DNA of 52,364 nucleotides, taken from positions 1 through 52,364 of the forward strand of contig CAMVPR010000018.1 in assembly GCA_947169385.1 (NCBI GenBank), in the 5' to 3' direction. This document shows, piece after piece, positions 26,964 through 35,471 of the stretch. The notes under the pieces were generated by a model, which worked only from the letters and a program-made list of their open reading frames with translations, did no database searches and was not told the DNA's origin. Position 1 is the first letter of the stretch, and every line of letters begins with the position of its first letter. The translations under genes were made by a program, and so were the position numbers. The stretch is from an uncultured Lachnospiraceae bacterium. Its GTDB lineage: Bacteria > Bacillota > Clostridia > Lachnospirales > Lachnospiraceae.

Positions 26964-28535
26964 TTATTGATTAAGCTCTGAGAAATAATTTCTGACATAT
27001 TCCTGCATAGAATATGGAACCTTGTCATCACTTATTCTCTCGTATGCCTTGTTCTCGTAATCACCTATAACATTGTGGTAGTCAACATTCTGTCCGCTCC
27101 ATGTAACCGAAGGGCCACCTTTGGAATTGTAGCTCTTGCCACCATTATTCTTGCCCTTAAGATTGTCATTATTCTGCATATTGTCAGGAACAGATACGTA
27201 ATCTCCGTCAAATGTGGAATTGCCCTGAACTCCATTCTTGCTACCTCTGTTCCAACCGCCGCCTCGTCCTCCGACTCCTTGACCATTGCCATTGCCATTA
27301 CCCATACCGGCTCCCTGGCCCTGACCCTGTCCTTGTCCAGATGAGGAAGAATTACCATTTGCATTACCACTTGAATTGGAATTATTCTGTCCATTCTGAT
27401 TATTATTGTTGGCAAATGCATTAGCAGACGAAATACTGAATGAAGCGTTTGATATGTTGGCCATCATCTGCTCGGCAGATGCGTTCTTAAGTGCCGAAGC
27501 CAACTGGTCTAACTGCTCCTGAGTAAGAGAATTGTTCATCTGGTTGGCAAGATTGGCAAGCTCCTCAGACGACAATTCATTGGCCGCATTCTTAAGTGCT
27601 TCCTGAAGTTGTTTCTGCAGGTCTTTTGGAATCTCTCCATTCTTCTTGGCCTCGTTGGCTTTATCAAGCAGATCCTTGACCTCGTCCTCTGCTTTCTTGA
27701 TGTTATCTAACTTCTTAGCCAGCTGATCCTTAGCCTGTTCCTTCATATCTTTAGGAATCTTGTTGTTAAGATCAACCGCTGCCTTAGCTAAAGACTTGGC
27801 AAGCATATCCTTATTGGTTACATTGTTAAGCTCTTGCTCAAGTTTCTTAACAAGCTTCTGCTCAGCCTTCTTGATGTCTTCATCTTTCTTGGCTTCCTTC
27901 ATCTCGTTAAGGCCGTCTTTGATAGTCTTTAAAAGTTCTTTCTTCTCTTCCTCACTCAGCTCAGGATTGTTCTTAATCTCTTTCTCCAACTGCTTTATCA
28001 CATCACGCTCTTCCCTGATAGTTGAAGCAATCTGCTCCTTACGCTTAGCAGCGTCCTTAGCAGGTGTCTCTATCAATCCGACTCCAAATGTCATAAGTGC
28101 CAAGAGTGCGAATATACCAACCTTCTTAAGCCCAATCTTCATCGGGAAAATGCTGTTAAGTTTTATGCCCTCTGTATATTTATAAGCATCATTTATGACA
28201 GCTAACGAAACTTCATCCTCGTTATCAATGATCTCATATGCAGTTGTTATACGCTCTTTTAAGTTGGCATTCTTGTCAGTCTTAAGAGCCGCCTCTTTAG
28301 CGGATGGCATGAATATCAACGCAACTATCAAGGCGGATATCATTCCAAGTACAGGTGCCAGGATAACATATATGTCTTCATCAACTACAGGAACAGCAAG
28401 TGAAAGAAGTGCAATAAAAAGCGAACAAGCCACACCTATTATCAATCCAAAACCCATATAGTTAAGCGCTTTTAGAAAAGTAAGCCGTAACTTGGCCTTT
28501 AACACCAGCTGTTTTATTCTGTTCTTTTTTATCAT
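26964..28535 (-). CDS. membrane protein with coiled coil and Gly/Gln/Asn-rich region
   Basis: I do not recognise a named family beyond a loose similarity to DUF4175-like membrane proteins. The 523-residue protein has two N-terminal spans (about 20-42 and 52-74) and a third near 128-147. Long Lys/Glu-rich coiled-coil sequence follows (150-330), then an Asn/Ser/Gly/Gln-rich low-complexity stretch (about 370-430, with GQGQGQGQGAGMGNGNGNG). A C-terminal tail ends in YSMQEYVRNYFSELNQ. Its stop lies 47 bases before moxR and its start 4 bases after the permease gene. It is probably an organising or scaffold subunit of the machine encoded by the cluster; this is inference from context. Confidence 0.85.
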   Translation of the reverse strand: MIKKNRIKQLVLKAKLRLTFLKALNYMGFGLIIGVACSLFIALLSLAVPVVDEDIYVILAPVLGMISALIVALIFMPSAKEAALKTDKNANLKERITTAYEIIDNEDEVSLAVINDAYKYTEGIKLNSIFPMKIGLKKVGIFALLALMTFGVGLIETPAKDAAKRKEQIASTIREERDVIKQLEKEIKNNPELSEEEKKELLKTIKDGLNEMKEAKKDEDIKKAEQKLVKKLEQELNNVTNKDMLAKSLAKAAVDLNNKIPKDMKEQAKDQLAKKLDNIKKAEDEVKDLLDKANEAKKNGEIPKDLQKQLQEALKNAANELSSEELANLANQMNNSLTQEQLDQLASALKNASAEQMMANISNASFSISSANAFANNNNQNGQNNSNSSGNANGNSSSSGQGQGQGQGAGMGNGNGNGQGVGGRGGGWNRGSKNGVQGNSTFDGDYVSVPDNMQNNDNLKGKNNGGKSYNSKGGPSVTWSGQNVDYHNVIGDYENKAYERISDDKVPYSMQEYVRNYFSELNQ

Positions 28536-28539
28536 TTAA

Positions 28540-29511
28540 TCACCCCTGTGGCATAGGATTAGGATTATTAATCTTATTATTTGTATTGGTGTTATTGTTA
28601 CCCATATTCCTTGCCTGTTTAGGCGTCCTACCCTTTAATGGATTGATAGCATAAGACGCCATTCCTACAAACATACGAGTAAACAGAAGATGAACTATAA
28701 CCGCGAATACAGTCCAATGTCTTGTAATAAAATACATATGAGGCATAAGATTGCTCTTAAACTCCTTAGCTAAATCACGAATTCCGTATCCCGTAAACTC
28801 CTGAATAACAGAGTTACCTATAAGTACAGCAGGATTGCCAAGACATAATGCCGGAGCAAAGAACATCTTGTAATTTAAAGTCGATGAACTTGCGAATAAA
28901 AGATTCAACAGACCTATTATCAATCCAAATGCTGTAGCAGTTCCAAATATAAACACGCCAAGTATAATGAGTGATAATATAATTGATGCTATCGTCTTCT
29001 TGGTTACGGATGATGTAAATACACCAATAGATCCTGCTAAAAGCGAAGCAATCAAAACAAGAATTATAAACTTGATTATGCTAATCCACGACATTCCACC
29101 AAAGATAAATGCAAGCGACATAATAGGCATACTACAAAGAAGGTACATAAGTACACTAACCATTGATGCCAAAATCTTACCCCATACTATCTGCACCGGC
29201 TTAACAGGAGTAGTTAGAAGAACATCTAATGTCTGTCTCTCCCTCTCTCCTGCTATTGATGACGCTGTCAGAATCGGTATTGCAATAGATATTATCAAGC
29301 ATTGAATAAATGCAATAGTAGGAAATATACCCATTACCTGCTTATAATCTATTCTTCCGGTTTGAACCGAAACTATCATTGAAAATGTCGAAAGTGCAAT
29401 CAACATAAGCACCAGGTTATATACAGCAACAAGTATTGAAAACTTTATTGATCTTGAATTGACAATCAATTCCTTGTCTAAAATCGGGTTAATCTTAAAC
29501 TTCTTGCTCAC
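28540..29511 (-). CDS. ABC-2 type transporter permease
   Basis: The hydrophobic protein of about 323 residues has around six membrane spans. It has the ABC-2/NatB-like element with an INPILDKELIVNSRS opening and an AGERERQTLDVLLTTPV coupling motif after the second span, diagnostic of ABC-2 exporter permeases. The start is set at GTG (VSKKFKINP), eight bases after a perfect GGAGG. The ATG 18 bases upstream is poorly placed relative to that site. The gene overlaps the end of the ATPase gene by about 17 bases, so the two are translationally coupled. The C-terminus is Asn/Pro rich (NNNTNTNNKINNPNP). The cargo is unknown. Confidence 0.88.
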   Translation of the reverse strand: MSKKFKINPILDKELIVNSRSIKFSILVAVYNLVLMLIALSTFSMIVSVQTGRIDYKQVMGIFPTIAFIQCLIISIAIPILTASSIAGERERQTLDVLLTTPVKPVQIVWGKILASMVSVLMYLLCSMPIMSLAFIFGGMSWISIIKFIILVLIASLLAGSIGVFTSSVTKKTIASIILSLIILGVFIFGTATAFGLIIGLLNLLFASSSTLNYKMFFAPALCLGNPAVLIGNSVIQEFTGYGIRDLAKEFKSNLMPHMYFITRHWTVFAVIVHLLFTRMFVGMASYAINPLKGRTPKQARNMGNNNTNTNNKINNPNPMPQG

Positions 29512-30475
29512 TTGTCGCACCTCCTTCATTTGCCTCTGATGACGAATCTTCCTCTGCTTCCTGACCGGTTAAATCAAGGAACAGAGTCTCAAGATTAGCC
29601 TGTTCTCTTTCGAAACCGATAATCTTAACATTTCTGCTAATCAACGCAGAAAGCAATGCATATAGCTCTTCGTCCTCACCGTTAAGTTCTACAATAATCT
29701 CATCGTCAGTCTCAGAAACCTTAGTAACCAATGGAAATTCCTTAATAGCGGTTACGGCTTCATTTCTGTCTGATATAACCTTGATATGAACAGGAGAATT
29801 AGCTCTCTTAAGTTCCGCAATCTCCTCAACATTGCCGGATGCAACCAGCTGTCCCTTCTCCATAATTCCTATACTTGTACACATCTCGCCAAGCTCAGGT
29901 AAGATATGTGAGGAAATGAGGATTGTCTTGCCCATATCTCCTAAGTTCTTAAGTATCTCCTTAAGCTCAAATCTTGCTCTTGGGTCCAATCCCGAAGCCG
30001 GCTCATCAAGAACGAGAAGTTCAGGATCGTGAATCAAAGCTCTCGCAACACACAGTCTCTGCTTCATACCTCTTGACAGTCCGTCAACGTAATCATCTTT
30101 CTTATCCGAAAGATTGACAAGCTCTAAGAGACCTAATATCGTCTCATTAATATCCCTGCTGTCATATCCGTACATCGACGCAAAGAAATTCATGTATTCC
30201 ATTACTTTCAAGTTATCATAAACACCGAAGAAATCAGGAACATATCCGACTTTTCTCTTGATAGCTGCGCTATCGTTAAGGGCGTCAATTCCATCCACAT
30301 AAACTTCTCCGGAATTGGCTCTTAATAGTCCACAAACAATACGCATTGTCGTAGTCTTACCCGCTCCGTTCGGACCGATAAAACCAAAAATCTCGCCCCT
30401 GTTAATGTGAAGGTTTAAGTCGTTAAGCGCCAAGAACTTGTTATAGCGCTTATATAGATGATTAATTGTTAGCAT
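29495..30475 (-). CDS. ABC transporter ATP-binding protein
   Basis: The 326-residue ATPase shows Walker A GPNGAGKT (34-41), the signature LSRGMKQRL, Walker B LLVLDEPASGLDP and the switch histidine in ILISSHILPE. A C-terminal extension of about 100 residues is typical of ABC-2 exporters (NatA/CcmA-like) and ends in a Glu/Ser-rich tail. The start is the ATG after GGGAGGAGG, which overlaps the end of the upstream gene by 14 bases; a start 45 bases upstream has no ribosome binding site. It pairs with the following permease gene. Confidence 0.94.
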   Translation of the reverse strand: MLTINHLYKRYNKFLALNDLNLHINRGEIFGFIGPNGAGKTTTMRIVCGLLRANSGEVYVDGIDALNDSAAIKRKVGYVPDFFGVYDNLKVMEYMNFFASMYGYDSRDINETILGLLELVNLSDKKDDYVDGLSRGMKQRLCVARALIHDPELLVLDEPASGLDPRARFELKEILKNLGDMGKTILISSHILPELGEMCTSIGIMEKGQLVASGNVEEIAELKRANSPVHIKVISDRNEAVTAIKEFPLVTKVSETDDEIIVELNGEDEELYALLSALISRNVKIIGFEREQANLETLFLDLTGQEAEEDSSSEANEGGATSEQEV

Positions 30476-33065
30476 GCTTATAACCTCCTCCCAATATCGG
30501 TGCATAAACATTTTCAGCACCAGAAGTATTTGGCGTAATATATCTTACCTTAACAAGATCATTACTGCTATTGCCATCGCGATAAATATAGTCACCATTT
30601 AACATAAATTCAGGGTCAGAACCTTCACCAAATAACGGCTCCCATGTATCCTTTTTGTTGTTATATATCTCACACTCGGCTTGACGTATATTATTCTCCG
30701 ATGTTACATAACCAAAGTTTATAAGCGTGTTAATTACATTAGTGTTGATACTGTATACTACCTCAACATCTCCACCATAAATCATTCCACTTGATGAATC
30801 AAAATCACCGTCACAGGTCTCCATGTTATTTCTGTTAAGATTGGCATCAACAAGTGTAGACTCACCATCGTAATCAAGATCAAATTCCCTGGCAAATAAC
30901 ACTGTACCGTACTCATCGACCTTGTCACCATTAGTAATCTCTCTCTTAGCTCCATCAGCTATAGCATATATAATTCCGCTACCACCGCTAGCATAGTTAT
31001 ATAATTGATCACCTATCATATCTGTTAAATTGTTTATTTCTGAAAATTTCTTTGATTCGGAAGAAGTCATTCCAAATATTGAAGGTCCGCCAAAAGCGCC
31101 GCCTGTAACTGTCGAAGCTAATGACCATGTATCAGGAGATTTAATGGCATCAGCAATTTCAGCAGACTCACCTTTCTTTATTGATTCAAAGTAATAACAA
31201 CCCGTACCATTTGAAACAATAATATGTCTAAGATCGTAACCTGTATTGTTGGTAATCTTACCTTCAAACGCGCCCTTATCTAAGGATAGCTCTGTTGAAA
31301 TATCTCCTTCAGCCTTGAATGTTGTCTCTGCCTTAACACTTACACTATCAAATGCCTGCTTGCTCTCCTTAGTAATCATACTGTGATCCGTCTTCTCCCA
31401 GAACACAACGTCAGTAGCTGTAGAATTACCGGTAAGCTCACCTATTAAAGAAGGAACAATTCCCGTATAACCATAATATGAATATGTATCACATCTCTGG
31501 ACATTGATATAATCCGGCTTGAAGTTGATGTTGCATTTGCCCTTCTTGTTAGATGTAATTGATGTGTATACTGTTTCATTTACAACACCGTCTAAAATCT
31601 CATCAACCGCAATGTAGTCAACGGTAGGCTTTCTTACAATCTGTCCAATACTTACAATGTACATTATTCCGACAAATACTATCGACATAACCGGAATCAT
31701 AACCCACATCAACTTTCTCTTATCAAGTTTCTTTAAGATAAGATAGCCGATAGGTCCGGCAAGAAGGATATACACGAACAATACAATAGCATAGACGAAT
31801 ATCTTAGGTCGTTTAGACTTATTGTTCATGGTAATAGCGGCATCATTTGGAGAAAGTCCTGAAACATCTGTTGTAATAGAACCATAAGATATAGAATTCT
31901 TCATTACATCCGTAAGTACATAGTTAATTATGTTGTCTATGATACTTACTCTCGATTCTTCATTCTCTGCAAAACCTCCTCTTCCAATTGAAAAGTCGGT
32001 AACTACAACTGCTCCCTGGCCGATATGCTTTACTTCAACCAATCCTTTAATGTCTGATATCTGGTTAATACTCTCAGAGTCTTCAACAGAAATATCCGCT
32101 ACATCAAGCTTCATAGTTGACTTCTTATCAGAATTGATCTCCTGACTAACCGGTTCATCTATAACTATAGGTGGTTCCTGACTTGATGTAGGATCTGATT
32201 CTTCGTAATCGACAGGAATATAGAAATCAGTTGAATCATAGTATTTAAATGTAACATTTTTACTTGAAACGCTTCCTGTTGTTCCACTTATCAATTCTGT
32301 CGGAATGCCTGACAGCACCTTATTGTACTCAGCTCCGGTACTTACTATTAAGAGTCCTCCGGCATTTACATAACCTATAAGAGCTTCTTTCTGCTCATCC
32401 GAAAGCTTAGATGTGTCATAATTGTCTATGATAATTGCATTACAACTATATAAAGCTTTAGCCATATTAGGAAATGAATTCTCATCAAGCTCACCTATAT
32501 TGACTACGTACTCCATCTTCTGCTCATCAACGTGGAAAACAGCCCCGTCTAAATAGTTGAGATCCGCGTAATCATCACTCAACACTCCAAAAATTGTTCC
32601 CGAAAAGTTGGTTTTGTCAAGCAAATCGTTAGCGAATTTCTTGCTATATACAACTTTATCCTTAGCGTCTCTAAGTTCAACAGAAAGCGAGTTGGCATTA
32701 TCAGGCATCATCATCGTCACACTTCTTGTTTCGCCTGAAGCAATACTTACTTCTCTCGCAAACTTGGTCTTGCTGTCATTCTCATAAGACTTAGAAACCA
32801 AATAAACAGCGCCCTGAAAATCGTCACCATTATTGGTTATCTCAAACTTAACAGGCATATTGCAGTTAAGCTTAACCATTCCGTCAATTCCATAACTGAT
32901 GTTAACGGAAAACCTGCTGTTACCCGCGCTTATCTGGGTCTTGTTCTCATCATCGCCCTTGTCCGCATGCGCGGTAACATTTCCTATACCAAGTGGTATA
33001 GTGGCGATTGTTAAGATTGAAAGTAGCGCCAAAACAAATGCACTCTTAAAGAATCTGTTCTTCAT
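30462..33065 (-). CDS. secreted/membrane protein at the head of the MoxR-VWA-ABC cluster
   Basis: The 867-residue protein has a cleavable-looking signal peptide (residues 1-34, ending VTAHA), an N-terminal beta-rich domain, and a glutamine-amidotransferase-like fold around 140-260 (NAIIIDNYDTSKLSDEQ, VNAGGLLIVSTG). Two membrane spans lie at about 415-435 and 448-470 with a KKLDKRKL loop between, and a large, mostly beta C-terminal region follows, without obvious catalytic motifs. Similar signal-peptide plus GATase-like plus double-span proteins occur beside MoxR/VWA genes in other clostridia. The ribosome binding site is GAGGAG. It is the first gene of the cluster, with a promoter at 33121-33148. 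The function is unknown. Confidence 0.85.
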   Translation of the reverse strand: MKNRFFKSAFVLALLSILTIATIPLGIGNVTAHADKGDDENKTQISAGNSRFSVNISYGIDGMVKLNCNMPVKFEITNNGDDFQGAVYLVSKSYENDSKTKFAREVSIASGETRSVTMMMPDNANSLSVELRDAKDKVVYSKKFANDLLDKTNFSGTIFGVLSDDYADLNYLDGAVFHVDEQKMEYVVNIGELDENSFPNMAKALYSCNAIIIDNYDTSKLSDEQKEALIGYVNAGGLLIVSTGAEYNKVLSGIPTELISGTTGSVSSKNVTFKYYDSTDFYIPVDYEESDPTSSQEPPIVIDEPVSQEINSDKKSTMKLDVADISVEDSESINQISDIKGLVEVKHIGQGAVVVTDFSIGRGGFAENEESRVSIIDNIINYVLTDVMKNSISYGSITTDVSGLSPNDAAITMNNKSKRPKIFVYAIVLFVYILLAGPIGYLILKKLDKRKLMWVMIPVMSIVFVGIMYIVSIGQIVRKPTVDYIAVDEILDGVVNETVYTSITSNKKGKCNINFKPDYINVQRCDTYSYYGYTGIVPSLIGELTGNSTATDVVFWEKTDHSMITKESKQAFDSVSVKAETTFKAEGDISTELSLDKGAFEGKITNNTGYDLRHIIVSNGTGCYYFESIKKGESAEIADAIKSPDTWSLASTVTGGAFGGPSIFGMTSSESKKFSEINNLTDMIGDQLYNYASGGSGIIYAIADGAKREITNGDKVDEYGTVLFAREFDLDYDGESTLVDANLNRNNMETCDGDFDSSSGMIYGGDVEVVYSINTNVINTLINFGYVTSENNIRQAECEIYNNKKDTWEPLFGEGSDPEFMLNGDYIYRDGNSSNDLVKVRYITPNTSGAENVYAPILGGGYKHANN

Positions 33066-33120
33066 CTTATATCTCCTCTCTGTTAAGATCCTTGTTAGAT
33101 ATTTAACAAACTCTACGATA

Positions 33121-33148
33121 ATTCTATCATACCGTGTGCAAATGTAAA
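33121..33148 (-). promoter_or_regulatory. promoter for the eight-gene cluster
   Basis: Leftward TTTACA (33148-33143), a 16-base spacer and TAGAAT (33126-33121) precede the first gene by about 55 bases. No other leftward promoter of comparable quality was noticed in the region 33066-33268. Confidence 0.5.
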
Positions 33149-33268
33149 TAGAATTAAAGCTATTTTAATAATAATTAAGAATTCCTTAATATATTATACG
33201 AATTTGATTTCATATTAAAGTGACAAATGTAACATTCTTCTCACTTTTGTGTGTTAACATAATTTCCC

Positions 33269-33305
33269 TAAGTACCCAAAGGTGACTGTCCACTTTGGGT
33301 ACTTA
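33269..33305. repeat. dispersed hairpin element (AAGTACCCAAAG family), copy 2
   Basis: TAAGTACCCAAAG pairs perfectly with CTTTGGGTACTTA around an 11-base loop with GACTGTC. It is the second copy of the 2844-2878 element, with compensating base changes in the stem and the same trailing AGCA-R-AAAT. It lies 24 bases before the start codon of the fibronectin III gene and would form in its 5' leader. Confidence 0.7.
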
Positions 33306-33329
33306 GCAGAAATTATGATGGAGGGTTAT

Positions 33330-35417
33330 ATGAAATACAACAAGTTCAAGGCATTTATAGCATTTAACCTTGCCTTATGCCTATTAACAACATTTTCTAT
33401 AAACAACAGTTGCTTCGCTACTTCTGCAAATGAAGTCGAGGTCGCAGTAACAGACGTAACGTCCTCTGCCGACGCAGATGAAGCAACAACCGAAGAAGAA
33501 CCTGAAGAGGAAGACGGTATTGAGGCGCAAGATAACCAGGATGAAGAACCACCTGAAGAAGTGCTAGCATCAGAAGACCCTGTATACAAGAATCCCGCAA
33601 CACCTTCAGGATTCACCCAGACTGACGCTAACACAACTTCCGTTTCACTTTCATGGAATAAGGTCAGCACGGCCACAGGATACCAGATATGCTACTACAG
33701 TTCATCTTCTAAGAAGTGGTATTATTACGGAGGCCCAACAGCCAATAACATTACCTCTTCCAGTTACGTTCTCAAGTCTAAGAAGGAGAATAACAAGACT
33801 GTCATAAGCGTAAAAGCCGGCAAAACATACAGATTCTATATAAGAGCGTACATCATTCACGGCAAGGATTCAGCCGGTAACAACATCGTTACCTACAGTC
33901 CTAAATCTTCCGCTGTCAAATGCTACACAACACCTAAAGGTGTAAGCGGAGTCAAGCTAAGCGCATACACTTCAGACACAATAACGCTCTCGTGGAATTC
34001 GGTTAGCGGAGCTACAGGTTACGTTGTCAGACGCAAGAAAAGTGGAGACAATTCCTACACAACTGTAACCACTACCAAGAACACTTCTTATAAGGACGGA
34101 AGCAACAAGAAGCTTTCTTCCGGCACAACCTACACTTATCAGGTTGCTGCATATAACGGAAATGATAAATATCGCGGCTCATACAGCTCTGCACTTAAGC
34201 TTTCTACTTGTCCCGCCAATCCCGTTACCACCATCAAGGGAGGCGACGAGAAGCTGAGACTCAACTGGAAGAAAGTAGATGGTGCCAGCGGTTACAAGGT
34301 ATACTTAAAGAAAGGCTCGTCTTATGATTTACTAAAGAATTGCTCTAAGAGTACAACGAGCTATCTTCTTAACAACCTTAATAACGGAACTCAGTACAGC
34401 ATGCGGGTTATAGCGTACAGAACTCTTGACAAAGGCAAGAAGGCCGAAACTACTTACCAGGCGTCCGGCGTCACAAGAGCAATCGTACCGGCTGCACTCG
34501 GCAAGGCAAGCACAACAGCCAAATACTTCACAGGCAAGAAGAAATTCCAGACCTCTAAGGCGTATAAGAAACTCAAGTGGTTCAAGAAATATGTTGATTA
34601 CAACAAGTCTTATATAATGCCGGGCGTCAAGAGTACCAATGTTGCTGGATTCAAGAGCACACACATGTGTCCGCAGGCGATAACATTTGCCAAAGATTAC
34701 TTATTAATGACCGCTTACGACTATGTAGGCGAAGAAAGAAGCGTAATATACGTCATGGACAAGAAGAGTAAGAAGCTGCTTACAACTCTTGTTTTGTCCG
34801 ACCACGTACACCTTGGCGGTATCGCATTTGACGGAGAGAATGTATGGGTGAGCCACGGTGAAAGGGTAGGCCTGATAAAGTTTGGAACTATTGAGTCTGC
34901 TGCCAAAGCCGGTAAGTCTTACAAAGAGATATCCTACAAGGCTTTATTAAGCACCAAGACAACTGCTTCTTTTATTACTTACTATAAGGATATGCTTTGG
35001 ATTGGTAAGAATTCGGAGAGTGGCTCTCAGATTATGTACAGCTACGCTATAAGCGATAAGTCAGGCACCCCTTCGATCACTCCTAAGAGCTCAATTAAGA
35101 TTCCTAACAGAGTTCAAGGTGTTGCATTTTTAGAAAATGGTACAATGGTACTTTCAAGATCTAATCTTTATCTTAGTTCGATGCCTTACTACATTGCCAG
35201 ACTTGAATATTATAAGCCAACATGGAAAGACAATAAGATAACAAAGCTCAATAAAGTCAAAAACATAATGCCTATGCCTACTATGAATGAAGGTATAGAA
35301 ATACATGATGGCATGCTTTATGTAGTTTACGAATCACCGGCATTTTCATCGACTACTTATCAGATGGATAGAATCTGTGCATTCAATACCAAAGGGCTAA
35401 GCAAGAAAGTTAAATAA
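33330..35417 (+). CDS. secreted protein with three fibronectin type III domains
   Basis: The 695-residue protein begins with a signal peptide (residues 1-30, ending CFA), then an acidic Glu/Asp/Ala linker (about 35-85). Three fibronectin III domains follow, marked by SVSLSWNKVSTATGY, TITLSWNSVSGATGY and KLRLNWKKVDGASGY (about 85-370). The C-terminal 300 residues look like a beta-propeller-type domain (PQAITFAKDYLLMTAY, HLGGIAFDGENVWVSHG). It is likely an extracellular binding or surface protein, and no catalytic motif is evident. The start is the ATG four bases after GGAGGG; the frame extends upstream through the hairpin repeat but without a ribosome binding site. It ends at a strong terminator. 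Confidence 0.85.
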   Translation: MKYNKFKAFIAFNLALCLLTTFSINNSCFATSANEVEVAVTDVTSSADADEATTEEEPEEEDGIEAQDNQDEEPPEEVLASEDPVYKNPATPSGFTQTDANTTSVSLSWNKVSTATGYQICYYSSSSKKWYYYGGPTANNITSSSYVLKSKKENNKTVISVKAGKTYRFYIRAYIIHGKDSAGNNIVTYSPKSSAVKCYTTPKGVSGVKLSAYTSDTITLSWNSVSGATGYVVRRKKSGDNSYTTVTTTKNTSYKDGSNKKLSSGTTYTYQVAAYNGNDKYRGSYSSALKLSTCPANPVTTIKGGDEKLRLNWKKVDGASGYKVYLKKGSSYDLLKNCSKSTTSYLLNNLNNGTQYSMRVIAYRTLDKGKKAETTYQASGVTRAIVPAALGKASTTAKYFTGKKKFQTSKAYKKLKWFKKYVDYNKSYIMPGVKSTNVAGFKSTHMCPQAITFAKDYLLMTAYDYVGEERSVIYVMDKKSKKLLTTLVLSDHVHLGGIAFDGENVWVSHGERVGLIKFGTIESAAKAGKSYKEISYKALLSTKTTASFITYYKDMLWIGKNSESGSQIMYSYAISDKSGTPSITPKSSIKIPNRVQGVAFLENGTMVLSRSNLYLSSMPYYIARLEYYKPTWKDNKITKLNKVKNIMPMPTMNEGIEIHDGMLYVVYESPAFSSTTYQMDRICAFNTKGLSKKVK

Positions 35418-35428
35418 AGCATAATAAA

Positions 35429-35452
35429 AAGGGTGGCGATTATGCCACCCTT
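35429..35452. terminator. bidirectional terminator
   Basis: AAGGGTGGC pairs with GCCACCCTT. Leftward it is followed by TTTTATTATG after the chemoreceptor stop; rightward the tail is TTAAAATATA after the fibronectin III gene. Confidence 0.8.
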
Positions 35453-35471
35453 AAAATATACGCAATTACAA

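Noticed and set aside
27760-28185. 141-codon open frame opposite the coiled-coil membrane protein gene
   Set aside because: Its Ser/Leu-rich product mirrors the Lys/Glu-rich coiled coil on the other strand and it has no suitable ribosome binding site; it is a shadow frame.
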